Part shown: in pieces, positions 31,002 through 42,597 of the stretch | How positions within the stretch are numbered: position 1 is the first letter of the stretch | Layout: each line of letters opens with the position of its first letter | Assembly (NCBI RefSeq): GCF_001262715.1 | Contig: NZ_CP012328.1 | Coordinates: 372,001 to 436,000, forward strand | Source of the DNA: Spiroplasma turonicum | Lineage (GTDB): Bacteria > Bacillota_I > Bacilli_A > Mycoplasmatales > Mycoplasmataceae | Length of the DNA: 64,000 nucleotides | Reading direction: 5' to 3' | Notes under the pieces: generated by a model | Told to the model about the DNA's origin: nothing | What the model saw: only the letters and a program-made list of their open reading frames with translations | Databases searched by the model: none | Made by a program: the position numbers and the translations under genes

Positions 31002-33329
31002 ATGACGCCATTAGATTATGAATTTGATTATATTGAATGTAGAGATGTAAATACATTGATGTCTGAAATGAAGAAGTATATTAAAAATAAGAAGGCACTT
31101 GACGAGGTTAAAAGAGCTTATTTTTATGCTGAGGAAAAACATAAAGAACAAAAAAGAAAAAATGGTGACCCATTTATTGTTCATCCTTTATCATCTGCTT
31201 ATTATTTGGCACAATGAAGAATGGGACCTAAGACTATTATAGCAGGTCTATTACATGATGTTATTGAGGACACTCCTGTCACATTCTCAGAAGTAGAAGA
31301 GATGTGAGGTACAGAAGTAGCAGATATTGTTGAAGCAGTTACAAAAGTTAGTTACTTTACAAAAGAAAATCGTGAGCAAATGAAAGCTAACTATCTAAGA
31401 AAGCTTTTTTTATCTATGATTAGAGATATTAGAGTTATTATTGTAAAAATTGCTGATAGAATGCATAACTTATTAACGCTAAAATATATGAGTGTTGAAA
31501 GACAAAAAGTTATTGCAAAAGAAACTCTAGAAATATATTCAACAATTGCTCATAGAATTGGTATGAAATCAGCTAAAAATATTTTAGAAGATTATTCATT
31601 TTATTATCTAAATCCTCAAGAATATAATAAAATTAAAAGTTTATTAGAAGAAGATATTGAGTCTAGAAAACTTATTATCACTGACATGATAAACGATATA
31701 TATAAGAAATTTAAGCAAAATGGGTTGCAAAATGATACCATTGTTTTTGGACGTTCTAAGACTATTTATTCAATATATAGAAAAATGAATCAGTTTGGTA
31801 AATCCTTTTCAGATATTAATGATATTTTAGCTATAAGAATAATAACTCCAAAAGTTGATGATTGTTATAAGATATTAGGTTGAATACATAGTATGTATAC
31901 ACCATTATCAGGTCGTTTCAAAGATTATATAGCGACACCTAAAAATAATTTATATCAATCAATTCATACTACATTAGCAAATAAAGAAGGTATTATTTTT
32001 GAAGTTCAAATAAGAACAAATGAAATGGATGATATTGCAGAGCATGGAGCTGCTGCTCATTGAAAGTATAAAGAAGGAGAAAGAAATATAAGTGTTGAAG
32101 AAAAACAAAAAGAAATAGATCAAAAAGTAGATATGTTCACAAGATTAATGAATTTAGAAAAATTAGCATATGAAAATTTAGAGATTGAATACAATGATGA
32201 CCATAATTTTGATTTTGAATCTGAATTAGAAGAAACATTTAAAAGTGATTATTTAGCACCTTTAATATACATTTTAACCCCAGATGGAACTGTTGTTACA
32301 ATGCCTTTTGGGTCTACGGTTCTCGACTTCGCTTATAAAATTCATACTGAGATAGGTAATACAACTGTGGGTGGTAAAATTAATGGAGTTTTTTCACCAT
32401 ACAATACAATATTAAATTCTGGTGAAATGGTAGAAATACAAACTTCTAAGGAAGTAAAACCACAAGAAAAATGACTTAGATTTGTAAGAACTGCAGCTGC
32501 AAAAAAGGCTATTGAAGCTTATTTAGCTGATCAAAAAGTTATTGAAGAAAATAAAGAAAAAATAACTAATAAAAAAATAATACTTAAAACTAAACGAGAA
32601 ATTGATAAATTCATTATAGAAAAACAATTAAAATGAAAAGTTAACTCACATGAAGATATATTAAGAAAGTTAGAAGAATTGGATTTTAAAAATATTGATG
32701 AATTTTTATTAAATGTTGGTAAAGGCCATTATACAATCGAAGAAGCTGTAAACTATGTATTTATTTCTAAAGATAAACTTAAAGATATAAATGTAATTAA
32801 TGACATAAAAACTAGAAAGTTTAAATCAAGTAAAGCAAGAAATGATTTAATAATTAATGGTATAAGTCAAGTAGAGTGCACATTAAGTAGTTGCTGTTAT
32901 CCTATTCCATATGAAAGTGTTGTTAGTTTTATCACTAAATCTAAGGGTATTCAGGTTCATAGAAATAATTGTATAAATATCAAAAGTGTTATCTCTATTA
33001 AAAATTTATTAAAAACTTCATGAAATAAGGAAGTAACCGATGAAATTAAATATTGTACAAAAATTAAAATTGAAACTTATGATAGACCAAATTTATTTTT
33101 AGATTTAATAACATTAATTTCAAATAGACGTTCAAGCATTCAAGAGGTAAGATTAATAGTTAATAATGAAACTTATATTGTAAATATTAGTTTAACAATT
33201 TTAGTTTCTAATTTAGATGAATTAAATAATATTTTAACAAGTGTAACTGAAATACCTGGAGTAATTAGTGTAAAAAGATCAACAAATGAAAAAGAAGAAG
33301 TTAAACAAGGCATCTATAAATATATTTAG
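31002..33329 (+). CDS. relA: Bifunctional (p)ppGpp synthetase/hydrolase, Rel family
   Basis: 775 residues, full long RSH architecture. Hydrolase HD domain: H61 in IVHPLSSAYY, H85-D86 in LLHDVIEDT and KIADRMHNLLTL. Synthetase domain: FGRSKTIYSIYRKM, INDILAIRII, YQSIHTTLANKEG, EVQIRTNEMDDIAEHG and AAHWKYK. Then the TGS domain (ILTPDGTVVTMPFGSTVLDF), a zinc-finger-like segment CTLSSCCYPIPYE with a Cys pair, and an ACT domain at the C-terminus. Both activities look intact, so it should make and remove the alarmone on starvation. GGAGTG precedes the start. Confidence 0.96.
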
Positions 33330-33344
33330 TAGGAGATTAAATAA

Positions 33345-33707
33345 GTGAAAAAACTATATTTAAAAGATATTTCAAAAGAAATAGACTTGCCAGAATATGT
33401 TTTAAGATTTTATGACAAAAAAGGTCTTATTCCTTTTATGAATAGAGATGAGAATAACTATAGATATATTTATTATGATAAAGTTTCTTGATTAAAGACA
33501 ATTTCTTGTTTAAAAAAAGCAGGTATGCCATTAAAAGAGATTAAAAAATATGTTGATTTAGCCTTAGTTGGAGAACAAACATTTGAAGAACGTTTAAAAA
33601 TCATATTAAAGCAAGAAAAAGAAACTTTAAAACAAATTGAAGTTTTAAAAGAACAACTTGAATTTATTCAGTATAAAAAAGAATTTTATAATAAAAAAAG
33701 TAAATAA
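33345..33707 (+). CDS. MerR-family regulator
   Basis: 120 residues from GTG 33345, preceded by TAGGAGAT. The N-terminal DNA-binding domain reads LKDISKEIDLPEYVLRFYDK, then GLIPFMNRDENNYRYIYYD and LKTISCLKKAGMPLKEIKKY, the classic MerR winged helix. A long dimerising helix ends the protein. There is no Cys in the effector end, so a metal sensor is unlikely; the short form fits aldehyde- or thiol-stress regulators such as AdhR/NmlR. It precedes an aldo/keto reductase gene behind a MerR-type promoter. Confidence 0.9.
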
Positions 33708-33720
33708 TTCATAATAACTA

Positions 33721-33751
33721 TTGCATTAACCTAAGTTTAATCTTTTATCAT
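33721..33751 (+). promoter_or_regulatory. MerR-type promoter of the aldo/keto reductase gene
   Basis: TTGCAT at 33721-33726 and TATCAT at 33746-33751 are 19 bases apart, longer than the normal 17, which is the hallmark of promoters that a MerR protein activates by untwisting. An imperfect palindrome (ATTAACCTAAGTTTAAT, 33725-33741, 14 of 17 positions symmetric) lies in the spacer. The MerR gene is directly upstream. Confidence 0.65.
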
Positions 33752-33772
33752 ATTATTGAAAGGAAAATAATT

Positions 33773-34762
<990 letters not shown>

Positions 34763-34807
34763 AAAAATAAAACTTTTTAGTATAAAATTAATATATAAGT
34801 TAAACTT

Positions 34808-34862
34808 AATCTAATCAATCATAAATTGTAATAATGAATTGAGTAGATTATTTTGTTTTTTT
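34808..34862 (+). terminator. Terminator after the aldo/keto reductase gene
   Basis: AATCTAATCAAT (34808-34819) pairs with ATTGAGTAGATT (34838-34849) with one mismatch, followed by TTTTGTTTTTTT. Just upstream, AAGTTAAACTTAATC resembles the MerR spacer palindrome. Confidence 0.65.
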
Positions 34863-34906
34863 AAGGTATAATTAGTATAATATTCTTTTATAATGAGGTG
34901 AATGTT

Positions 34907-36070
34907 TTGGAAAATAATGTTGTTATATTTAAGGACTATGTTAAAAAATTTAAAAATACTAAAATAGGTCCTTTAAATTTTGAAATAGAAAAAGGTAAAA
35001 CAACCGCAATATTAGGTGCAAGTGGTAGTGGAAAGTCAGTTGTCATAAAGACAATAATTGGTGCCATTTCTAATTTTGAAGGTGATGTAAGAGTTTGTGG
35101 TTATTCTAAGAAAAAAAGAAAAGCTCATTTAGCAAATAAAGATGTAAGTTTCTATACCCAAATGGATTTTTCATTATATGAAATGAATGTTGTGACATAC
35201 CTTAAGAACATGTGTATTGTTTTAGGTGTTGAAAAAAAGTCTATTAATCATAAAGTTGATTACTGATTGGATTTTTTTGATTTAAAAAAAGATGCTCATA
35301 AAAAAATTAAAAACTTCTCATGAGGAATGCAAAATAGATTAAGTCTTATATTATCTTTAATTAAAGATACAGATATAATAATTCTTGACGAACCAGGAGC
35401 TAATTTAGACTCATCTTGAAGAAATAAAATGAGAAATTTATTAATTGATTATAAAAATCGTGAAAGAACAGTGGTTATAACATCACATAATATTGATGAA
35501 ATTAATGATCTAATTGATTATTATGTAGTTCTTGATAAAGGTAAGTTAGTTTTTAAAGGTTCAAAAATTGATTTAAATATGTATGCAAAATATAAAATGT
35601 ATTTTTATGAAAGATTTGACTATGAATCATTCCAAAAGTTTTTAAATGGAAAAAACATTAAAGCTTTCAAATATGATGAACTTGAAAATTCAATAGTTTT
35701 TGCAACTAACTCCACTAAGGAAATTAACTGAATATTTTTATACTTAATAAAAGAGACTACACCAATACTTAATTTAGTTAAGCTTCCTGTTAATATGGAT
35801 TCAATTTATAAGGCTTTAGAAGATAGTGACCAGTTTAATAAGGATTTAATCGAGAATAATAATGTATTGGACAAAAAAAGTAAAAAACTTGCATTGAAAT
35901 TAGAAAAAAAAGCAAAAAAAGAAAAAGATAAGAAAAAAAATTTTATAGAACAAAAAACAACATTAAATAATAGTCTAGAAAGTGTTAAAAATGTAGAATC
36001 AAAAGAAACAAAATTTTTTGATACAAATAGTGGTAAACCCGTTGCTAAAGAATCAGAAGATAAAGAATAA
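34907..36070 (+). CDS. ABC transporter ATP-binding protein with charged C-terminal extension
   Basis: 387 residues. Walker A GASGSGKS at 37-44, Walker B IIILDEPGANLDSS near 165 and the switch His in TSHNIDEIND are intact. The signature is FSWGMQNRLS instead of LSGGQ, with Trp (TGA) replacing Ser or Gly. After the ~235-residue ATPase core come a small accessory domain and a ~90-residue Lys/Glu/Asn tail. TTG 34907 is the start because GAGG lies eight bases upstream; GTG 34898 would sit on the RBS. No permease gene is adjacent; the next gene is the Gln/Pro-repeat protein. Confidence 0.88.
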
Positions 36071-36103
36071 ACAAAAAAAACAAAAAGTTGGGTAGGTCGA
36101 TTT

Positions 36104-36772
36104 ATGTACTATGTAATGTGAGTAAGAAATAATTTATTTTATATTCTTGATCAAAATAGAATATTTTGTGGAATGTATGATAATTTTCAAAAAGCTCTTT
36201 ATGCTTGTCAACAAATGAATAATAATCTTTTGAATGGTGCTATATCACCGTCACCTTTTACTTTGCCATATAATGGCGGTTCAATGTATAACTATAATAA
36301 TTACCCTTATATGAATCATACTGGTTATAATCAATATGGTTATTATATGGGAATGCAACAACCTCAAACTCTTTTGCCAATGCAATATAGTACAATGCCA
36401 ACTTATAATAATTATGCATATTCAAACAATGTTGGAATGCAACAACCTCAACCAATTCAACAACCACAGTTTAATGGCTTTGAGAATTTGATGCAACAAC
36501 CTCAACCAATGCAACAAACTCAACCAATGCAACAACCTCAACCAATGCAGAAACCTGATACTATGCCTATGCAACAACCTGATACTATGCCTATGCAACA
36601 ACCAATAAACTCAACAGTTGCTGAAACTAGTTTTGAAGATAAAAAAAGTATATTAAATGAAGATTTAGAAACAAAATCAGAAGAATTAATTAATTTTGAT
36701 GATACCACTGAAGAGTGAAATATAGATTCAAAAAAAATTAAAAACTTTATAAGTAAATTTAATAAAAAATAA
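36104..36772 (+). CDS. Gln/Pro/Met-repeat protein
   Basis: 222 residues; family not recognised. A short N-terminal domain (YVMWVRNNLFYILDQNRIF, with CGMYDNFQKALYACQQM) is followed by an Asn/Tyr/Gly-rich low-complexity stretch, then tandem MQQPQP repeats (residues ~125-167), and an acidic tail. There is no signal peptide or membrane helix. Composition resembles the Pro/Gln-rich cytoskeletal or tip-organelle proteins of other mollicutes, but that is only compositional. The start has a weak AGG upstream. It lies 33 bases after the ABC ATPase gene. Confidence 0.75.
36491..36604 (+). repeat. In-frame tandem repeat (18-base and 24-base units)
   Basis: Three 18-base units coding MQQPQP, MQQTQP and MQQPQP (36491-36544) are followed by two 24-base units coding MQKPDTMP and MQQPDTMP (36545-36592) and a partial MQQP. 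Unit lengths are multiples of three, so copy-number change would keep the frame. Confidence 0.9.
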
Positions 36773-36852
36773 GATTAGACATTTGTTAACCAATAGGTTA
36801 ATCTTTATCAATCTTTTTTATGATATAATAATATTTAATAGGAGGATTTCTT

Positions 36853-37668
36853 ATGAAAAAAGAGATGATCTATTTATCTATACAAGAATTCATACAAGCT
36901 AATCTTGATTTTAATATCGCTTCAAATCGTAAAGAGTCAGAATATGATTTTAATTTTACTAGATGAAAAACTATAATTTTCTCAAGTCAAAAATTAAAGT
37001 TTATTCTTAAGTACACGCAATCAGTATTTCAGTGATTAAGTAAAGTTGTTAATATTCAAAACTTTAATGTTTCAATCGACACAACTACTGTCGATAGATT
37101 TAATTTATCAATATATGAGTTTGATAGACATGTTTTTAATTGCTCTTTATTCACAAATTTTTATTTAATTGAGGAAGAGGATTGATCTACTAAGGTATTT
37201 GAAATGCATTTTTCAAAGTATGATCTAATTAATGGTGAAATTAATTTAAAAGAATTAACTAGTTTTTGAAAAGGTGAAGAAGGTTTTGAAAAATTTGTTA
37301 ATGTTTTATATGCTATTATGAAAGAACCATATAAATACGAAAAAGTTTCTCCAATACAATGACAAATAGATTTTAAAGATAAAAAAATATCTTCATCTCA
37401 AATAAGAATGCAACTTGCTTCATTAGTTCAAACTGGTATTAGACCTCAGGACCCATACTTAACCATTGAACAAGCTGAATTAATTGAAAAAGGTGCTAGC
37501 CCACAAGCTATAGCGACTAAATCAAAAGAAGAATCAGAAAGTAAGGATGTAATAAATCCTTTGTGAGATGAAGCAATTGAACAAGAAAATCTTTACAAAG
37601 ATTTAGAGTTTGCTATGAGAAAGTCAAGAGGACTGGACCAAAAAAAAGTAAAAAGGAAAAGAAGATAA
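36853..37668 (+). CDS. Conserved hypothetical protein
   Basis: 271 residues, seven or more TGA Trp codons. No membrane segment or known domain seen. The middle is a mixed alpha/beta domain (YLSIQEFIQANLDFN at the start, and ISSSQIRMQLASLVQTGIRP near 185). The end is strongly basic (KKVKRKRR). GGAGG precedes ATG 36853 and an extended -10 (TGATATAAT) lies at 36821-36829. It is a single-gene transcript upstream of the fructose operon. Function unknown. Confidence 0.75.
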
Positions 37669-37712
37669 GTACTAACTTTATTTTTTATTTTCATTAAACT
37701 AACCAAAAAAGA

Positions 37713-37759
37713 CCAAAATAAACTAAAAAAAATAAAATATTTAGTTTATTTTGGTTTTT
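37713..37759. promoter_or_regulatory. 15-base perfect inverted repeat before fruR (terminator and/or operator)
   Basis: CCAAAATAAACTAAA (37713-37727) is matched exactly by TTTAGTTTATTTTGG (37740-37754), followed by TTTTT. It can end the upstream transcript. It also lies 31 bases before fruR, where a DeoR-type regulator could bind, and ACCAAAA recurs once just to its left. Confidence 0.7.
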
Positions 37760-37790
37760 AGTAGTATTATATATTTGAGGTGAGTAAAAG

Positions 37791-38495
37791 ATGTTCAAAG
37801 AAAAAAGATTTGAATTAATAATTGAGTATGTTAATAAAAATGGATATGCAACAAATGAATCAATATCAAAAGAACTCAGTATTCCTTTTACCACTTTAAG
37901 ACGTGATTTGAATGAGTTACATAACCAAAATTATTTGATTAAAGTTCATGGTGGTGCCAAGACTTTAAAAGAAAAATCTATATTAGAGGCTAATTTTAGT
38001 GAAAAAATATCTGATAATATTGATCAAAAAAAAATAATTGCGGAAAAAGCTTTATTATGTATAAAACCTAATGAATCAGTATTTTTAGATGCTGGTTCCA
38101 CTACATATTTTTTAGCCAAAATTATAAAAAAAGACTTAAATAATAGGATTTATACAAATTCAATTCTTCATGCACAGGTTTTAGCAAATAATGGTATAGA
38201 AGATATTAATATCTTACCTGGTAGATTAAAGTTAAAAACAAATGCAATAGTTGGTGTAGAAACAATAAATTCTTTAAAAAAATATTATTTTGATGTTGCT
38301 TTTATTGGCATTAATGCAATAGATTCTGACTATAATTTCTATACAACTGATGAAGATGAAGCTGAAATAAAAAAAATAGTTGTTAAAAATTCACATTTAG
38401 CATTTGCATTGGCTGATAAAAGTAAATTAAACTCTAGATCTTTTGTCAAATGTGGTGATAAATCTCAACTAGCAGTTATAGATGAAGAGGTGTAA
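37791..38495 (+). CDS. fruR: DeoR-family regulator of the fructose operon
   Basis: 234 residues. DeoR helix-turn-helix: ELIIEYVNKNGYATNESISK, then SIPFTTLRRDLNELH and KVHGGAKTL, all in the first 60 residues. The C-terminal sensor domain has KIIAEKALLCIKPNESVFLD, AGSTTYFLAKII and the closing ADKSKLNSRSFVKCG, as in phosphosugar-responsive members. GAGGTGA precedes the ATG. It starts the fruR-fruK-fruA operon and most likely represses it until fructose 1-phosphate accumulates. Confidence 0.92.
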   Translation: MFKEKRFELIIEYVNKNGYATNESISKELSIPFTTLRRDLNELHNQNYLIKVHGGAKTLKEKSILEANFSEKISDNIDQKKIIAEKALLCIKPNESVFLDAGSTTYFLAKIIKKDLNNRIYTNSILHAQVLANNGIEDINILPGRLKLKTNAIVGVETINSLKKYYFDVAFIGINAIDSDYNFYTTDEDEAEIKKIVVKNSHLAFALADKSKLNSRSFVKCGDKSQLAVIDEEV

Positions 38496-38498
38496 TAG

Positions 38499-39440
38499 AT
38501 GATTTATACATTAACATTAAACCCTGCCGTTGATCACATCATTCTTGTTAATAAAAACATAGAACTTGGTATGACTAATTATTATAATGATGATTATAAA
38601 GTTGTTGGTGGTAAAGGTATTAATGCAGCTATAATTTTAAATAACTTAGGTGCAAATGTTGAAGCTATTGGAATATTGGGAGAAGAAAATAAAGACATAT
38701 TTTTCAATAAATTCAATGAAATAAAACTTAAAAATAATTTTTACCTTAACAAAGGGAATACCAGAGTCAATTATAAAATTAAGAACTTACAAATAAGGCA
38801 AGAAACAGAATTAAATGGTTTGGGGTTTAATGTAGATAATAATAATATAATTAGTATTTTAAATTACTTTAAAACCAAATTAAAAGAAAAAGATATAGTT
38901 GTTTTAACAGGAAGTACGGCAAAAGGTATTAATGATGATATTTATAATATCATAGGTAAAATTGTTAATGATAAAAAAGCAATTCTTATATGTGATTGTA
39001 CTAAGGATTTACTTTTAAATGTATTAGAATCTAAACCTTACCTAATAAAACCAAATCTTGAAGAAATTTGTGCTACTCTAAAAATCGATTTTAAAGAAAA
39101 TTTTAGTGATGAAGAAATATTTAAACTTGTAAATATGTTAAAAGAATTAGGGGCACAAAATGTTTTGTTAAGTATGGGGTCAAAAGGAAGCATATTTTTC
39201 TCTTCTAATGGGGAAATATATAAAGTTGGTACAGCAAAGGGTAAACTTGTTAACTCTGTTGGAGCTGGTGATAGTATGTTGGCTGGATTTGTATTTGGAT
39301 TATCACATGATTTTAATATTGAAAAAGTATTACAATACGCCGCTGCCTCAGGAGGAGCAACAGCTTTTACTGAGTGATTAGCAGAAAAAAAAGAAATAGA
39401 AGGTTTAGTTAATGAAATTGAAGTAATTAAACTAAAATAG
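38499..39440 (+). CDS. fruK: 1-phosphofructokinase
   Basis: 313 residues. PfkB-family kinase making fructose 1,6-bisphosphate from fructose 1-phosphate. TLTLNPAVDHII at the start, the substrate-binding VVGGKGINAAIIL, and the catalytic SVGAGDSMLAGFVFG near 257-271 (Asp base in GAGD) are present. The start is three bases after fruR, with GAGGTG as RBS inside fruR, and fruA follows 12 bases after the stop. Confidence 0.95.
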
Positions 39441-39452
39441 AAAGGAAAATTT

Positions 39453-41732
39453 ATGGAATTAAAAGATTTATTCAAAAAAGAAATATCCTTCTTTAATAAA
39501 GATTTAAAATCTAAAGAAGAAGTTATAAGTTTCTTATCAGAAGAATTATTAAAAAATAATTTTATAAATTCTAAAGAAGATTTTGAAAAGGCAGTTTACA
39601 AAAGAGAATCTGAAGGTTCTACAGGTGTTGGTGATGGAATTGCAATACCTCATGTATTAAATCCAACAGTAAAAAACTCAGCCATTGGATTTGTTAAGTT
39701 AAAAAATAAAATTGATTGACAATCTTTAGATGACCAACCAGTTGATTTAGTTTTTATGATAATGACTAATGGAAAAGATGGTAATGAGCACCTTAGTGCT
39801 TTAGCAGATTTATCAGGTTATTTAATGAAAGCAGATGTGCAAAGTACTTTAAGAAATTCAAAAAATGTTAATGAAATTAAAAATGTATTAACAAAAGATA
39901 CAAAAGTAGAAAAAAAAGAAAATTCAACTAAAGGTTATGATTTAATAGGTATTACTGCATGTCCAACGGGTATTGCTCATACCTATATGGCAGCTGAAAA
40001 ACTTGAAGAATATGCAAAACAAAAAGGTTATACAGCAAAAATTGAAACTCAGGGTAGAAGAGGTATAGAAAACCGCTTAACTGCAGACGATATTGAAAAT
40101 GCAAAAGTTATTATCTTTGCACATGACAAAGCTTTAGAAGGACTTTCTAGATTTAATGGTAAACAAGTAATAGATACTTCAACAAAAGAAGCAATTTTTA
40201 AAGGACCACAATTAATTGAAAAGTTTGAAAAAGGTGAGAATTTAAAAACTATAAAAGCTGCTTCAGATGAGGGTGAAGGTTCTGGTGAATTGACTCTAAG
40301 AAAATTTCTTGATATAAAAGGAAATTTATTAGGTGGATTATCAAGAATGCTTCCATTCGTTGTTGCTGGAGGTATCATTTTAGGGATAGCTTTCTTAATT
40401 GATTTTGCAGCAGGTAATGGTGATGCAAAAGGTAATTTTGGTGTTACTAGTCCTGTAGCTGGATGATTTGCAGCAATTGGTAAAACATCTATGACAATGA
40501 TGGTACCGATATTTGGAGCTTATATAGCATATTCAATTGTTGGCTCACAAGGTTTAATGCCAGGTATGATTGCAGGTTTATTTTCAACAAATGTAATGAA
40601 TTTTGCTTATGGAGACCCTAAAGTATCTTGAAGCGGTTTATTTGCAAGATTACTACCAGAAAATATTAGAGGAATGGAGTCTGGATTTATTGGTGCAATA
40701 TTTGGGGGTTATTTAGCAGCTTTACTTGTTTTTGGTTGATCTAAAGCAATGAATAAATTTCCAAAATCTCTAACAGGTGTAAGAGATATAGTATTTATCC
40801 CAGTAATTTCATTATTATCAATAAGTTTGTGTATGTTTGCAATTAATATCCCCTTGGGATACTTAATGAGAAGTATTCAAGATGGAATACAATGACTAGC
40901 AGCTAATAATTTATTAGTATTAGCTTCTGTACTAGCTGGATTTATGATGTGTGTTGACATGGGGGGTCCAATTAATAAAATAGCTTATGCTTTAGGTAAT
41001 TTATCAATAGTACAAGGTTTAATTACTGATCCTAATGCTACAGGATATGATCAACAAACAATAATTATGGCATCAGCAATGATAGCTGGTATGGTGCCAC
41101 CAATTATGATTGCATTATGTACAGTAATTTTCCCAAAAGTTTGAACTATAAAAGATAGAGATGCAGCTAAGGCTAACTGATTAATGGGAGCTTGTTTTGT
41201 ATCAGAAGGTGCAATACCATTTATGGTTAAAGACCCAAAAAGAGTTGCAGTCAGTGCAATGATTGGTGGTACAATTGTTGGTATTATAATTGGTCTTGGT
41301 AAAGTTACTCTGTTAGCAAGTCATGGTGGTGTATTTGTATTTGCACTTTTATCTTCAAAACTAGTAGATAGTTCTACTTCATTAACAGGGGCTTCAATAG
41401 GTACTGGTATAGGAATCACTCTAACTGCATTAATTATAGCTTGTTTTATAAGTGCATCAGTTTTAGGATTCTGAAGAATGTTAGACATCAAAAGAGGAGT
41501 TCTAGTATTAGATTCAACTAATGGTGTAAAAGATTCAATAAATGCTAAATTATTAAAATTAAAAAATAATCCTAAAGAAAAAACTAATAATGAAGAAAAA
41601 ATACTAAAATTACAGTCAAAACTATCAAGTTATGAAGAATATGAATCTAATTTAAAATTAAAAAATATTGAATATCTAAAAAACTTAGAAGAAAAAAGAC
41701 AAAAAAAAGTACAAAGAAAAACTAATAAATAA
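39453..41732 (+). CDS. fruA: PTS fructose transporter, fused EIIABC
   Basis: 759 residues. It takes up fructose and phosphorylates it to fructose 1-phosphate. EIIA comes first, with H67 in [12 protein letters not shown] follows, with C170 in [18 protein letters not shown]. The EIIC membrane domain starts near 290 ([19 protein letters not shown]) and includes [14 protein letters not shown] and [12 protein letters not shown] ~75-residue Lys/Glu coiled-coil tail ends the protein, which is unusual for FruA. RBS AAAGGAAA. The operon ends at the hairpin right after the stop. Confidence 0.96.
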
Positions 41733-41735
41733 TTA

Positions 41736-41766
41736 AAAAAACCAACATTTAAATGTTGGTTTTTTA
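41736..41766 (+). terminator. Terminator of the fructose operon
   Basis: AAACCAACATTT and AAATGTTGGTTT are exact inverted repeats with a T tract, directly after fruA. Confidence 0.92.
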
Positions 41767-41801
41767 GTTATAGATATAGAATTTTTTCTAAATTATATTT
41801 A

Positions 41802-41829
41802 TTTACATTATTACTTAACTTGTTATAAT
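41802..41829 (+). promoter_or_regulatory. Promoter of the 41849-49186 cluster
   Basis: TTTACA at 41802-41807, a 16-base spacer and TATAAT at 41824-41829, with an extended TGT in front of the -10 box. It lies 20 bases before the first gene of the lipoprotein/permease cluster. Confidence 0.65.
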
Positions 41830-41848
41830 TAGTTTAATAGGTGATAAT

Positions 41849-42556
41849 ATGAAGAAACTTAAGGGCAACAAACTATTTATATTTTTTATTTCAATATTTG
41901 TTTTTTTTATTATCTCAATGATGATTTTTTATTCAAATACATATTTAGTTTTGAGTATTTCAAGCTTCTTATTCAATTTTAATATAATCTCTTTACTTTT
42001 CTTTATAATAATTTTTACATTATTTTTAATAGTTAAGTTAGCTAAAATTATTGATAAAATTAACAGCAAAAAAATGTCAATTAATTATAAAGATTTTAAC
42101 GACATCATTGACATCTTTAAAAATCTTAATTTTTCAAAAGGAATATTATTTATAACAATTCCAATTCTGTTTTTAAAATGTTCATCTATATTTAATAAAA
42201 ATTTTAATAATCAAAATTTAAATATATTAATTATTTTAATGGTTTTAATTAGTTTAATATTTATTCTTAACATTATATTATTTTCATTGTTAATATTATC
42301 AAAACGATTAATTAAAGAAAATCATATTATTTTTTTAAATGTTTCATTTATAGAAAACAATATTGAAGATTTTATTGATTCAAATATATTTTTTATAAAT
42401 AATATAAGTTTAAATAATTATAATAAATTTTTTAATAAAAAAGTATTTTATATAAATACATCTTTTAAGATAGAAATTGAAATAAAGATAACTACACATT
42501 TCTCAACTTTATTGACTCAAATGAAAAAGGCATCAGCGCCACCTTCTTTTAATTAA
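41849..42556 (+). CDS. Small membrane protein preceding a lipoprotein
   Basis: 235 residues, not recognised. Four hydrophobic segments: LFIFFISIFVFFIISMMIFY, LLFFIIIFTLFLIVKL, ILFITIPILFL and IILMVLISLIFILNIILF. The C-terminal ~90 residues are Asn/Ile/Phe-rich and soluble, ending in KASAPPSFN. It has the same size, layout and position (directly before a lipoprotein) as the gene at 61927-62646, although sequence identity is low. RBS AGGTGA. Confidence 0.75.
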   Translation: MKKLKGNKLFIFFISIFVFFIISMMIFYSNTYLVLSISSFLFNFNIISLLFFIIIFTLFLIVKLAKIIDKINSKKMSINYKDFNDIIDIFKNLNFSKGILFITIPILFLKCSSIFNKNFNNQNLNILIILMVLISLIFILNIILFSLLILSKRLIKENHIIFLNVSFIENNIEDFIDSNIFFINNISLNNYNKFFNKKVFYINTSFKIEIEIKITTHFSTLLTQMKKASAPPSFN

Positions 42557-42597
42557 TTAATTTTTTAAATAATAAAAAAAAAGAAGGAGAATATAAT

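Noticed and set aside
34898-34906. GTG 34898 as start of the second ABC ATPase
   Set aside because: It overlaps the GAGG ribosome-binding site; TTG 34907 is spaced correctly.
40049-40378. Reverse-strand frame opposite fruA
   Set aside because: It is a shadow of the intact EIIABC gene; no RBS or protein-like composition.
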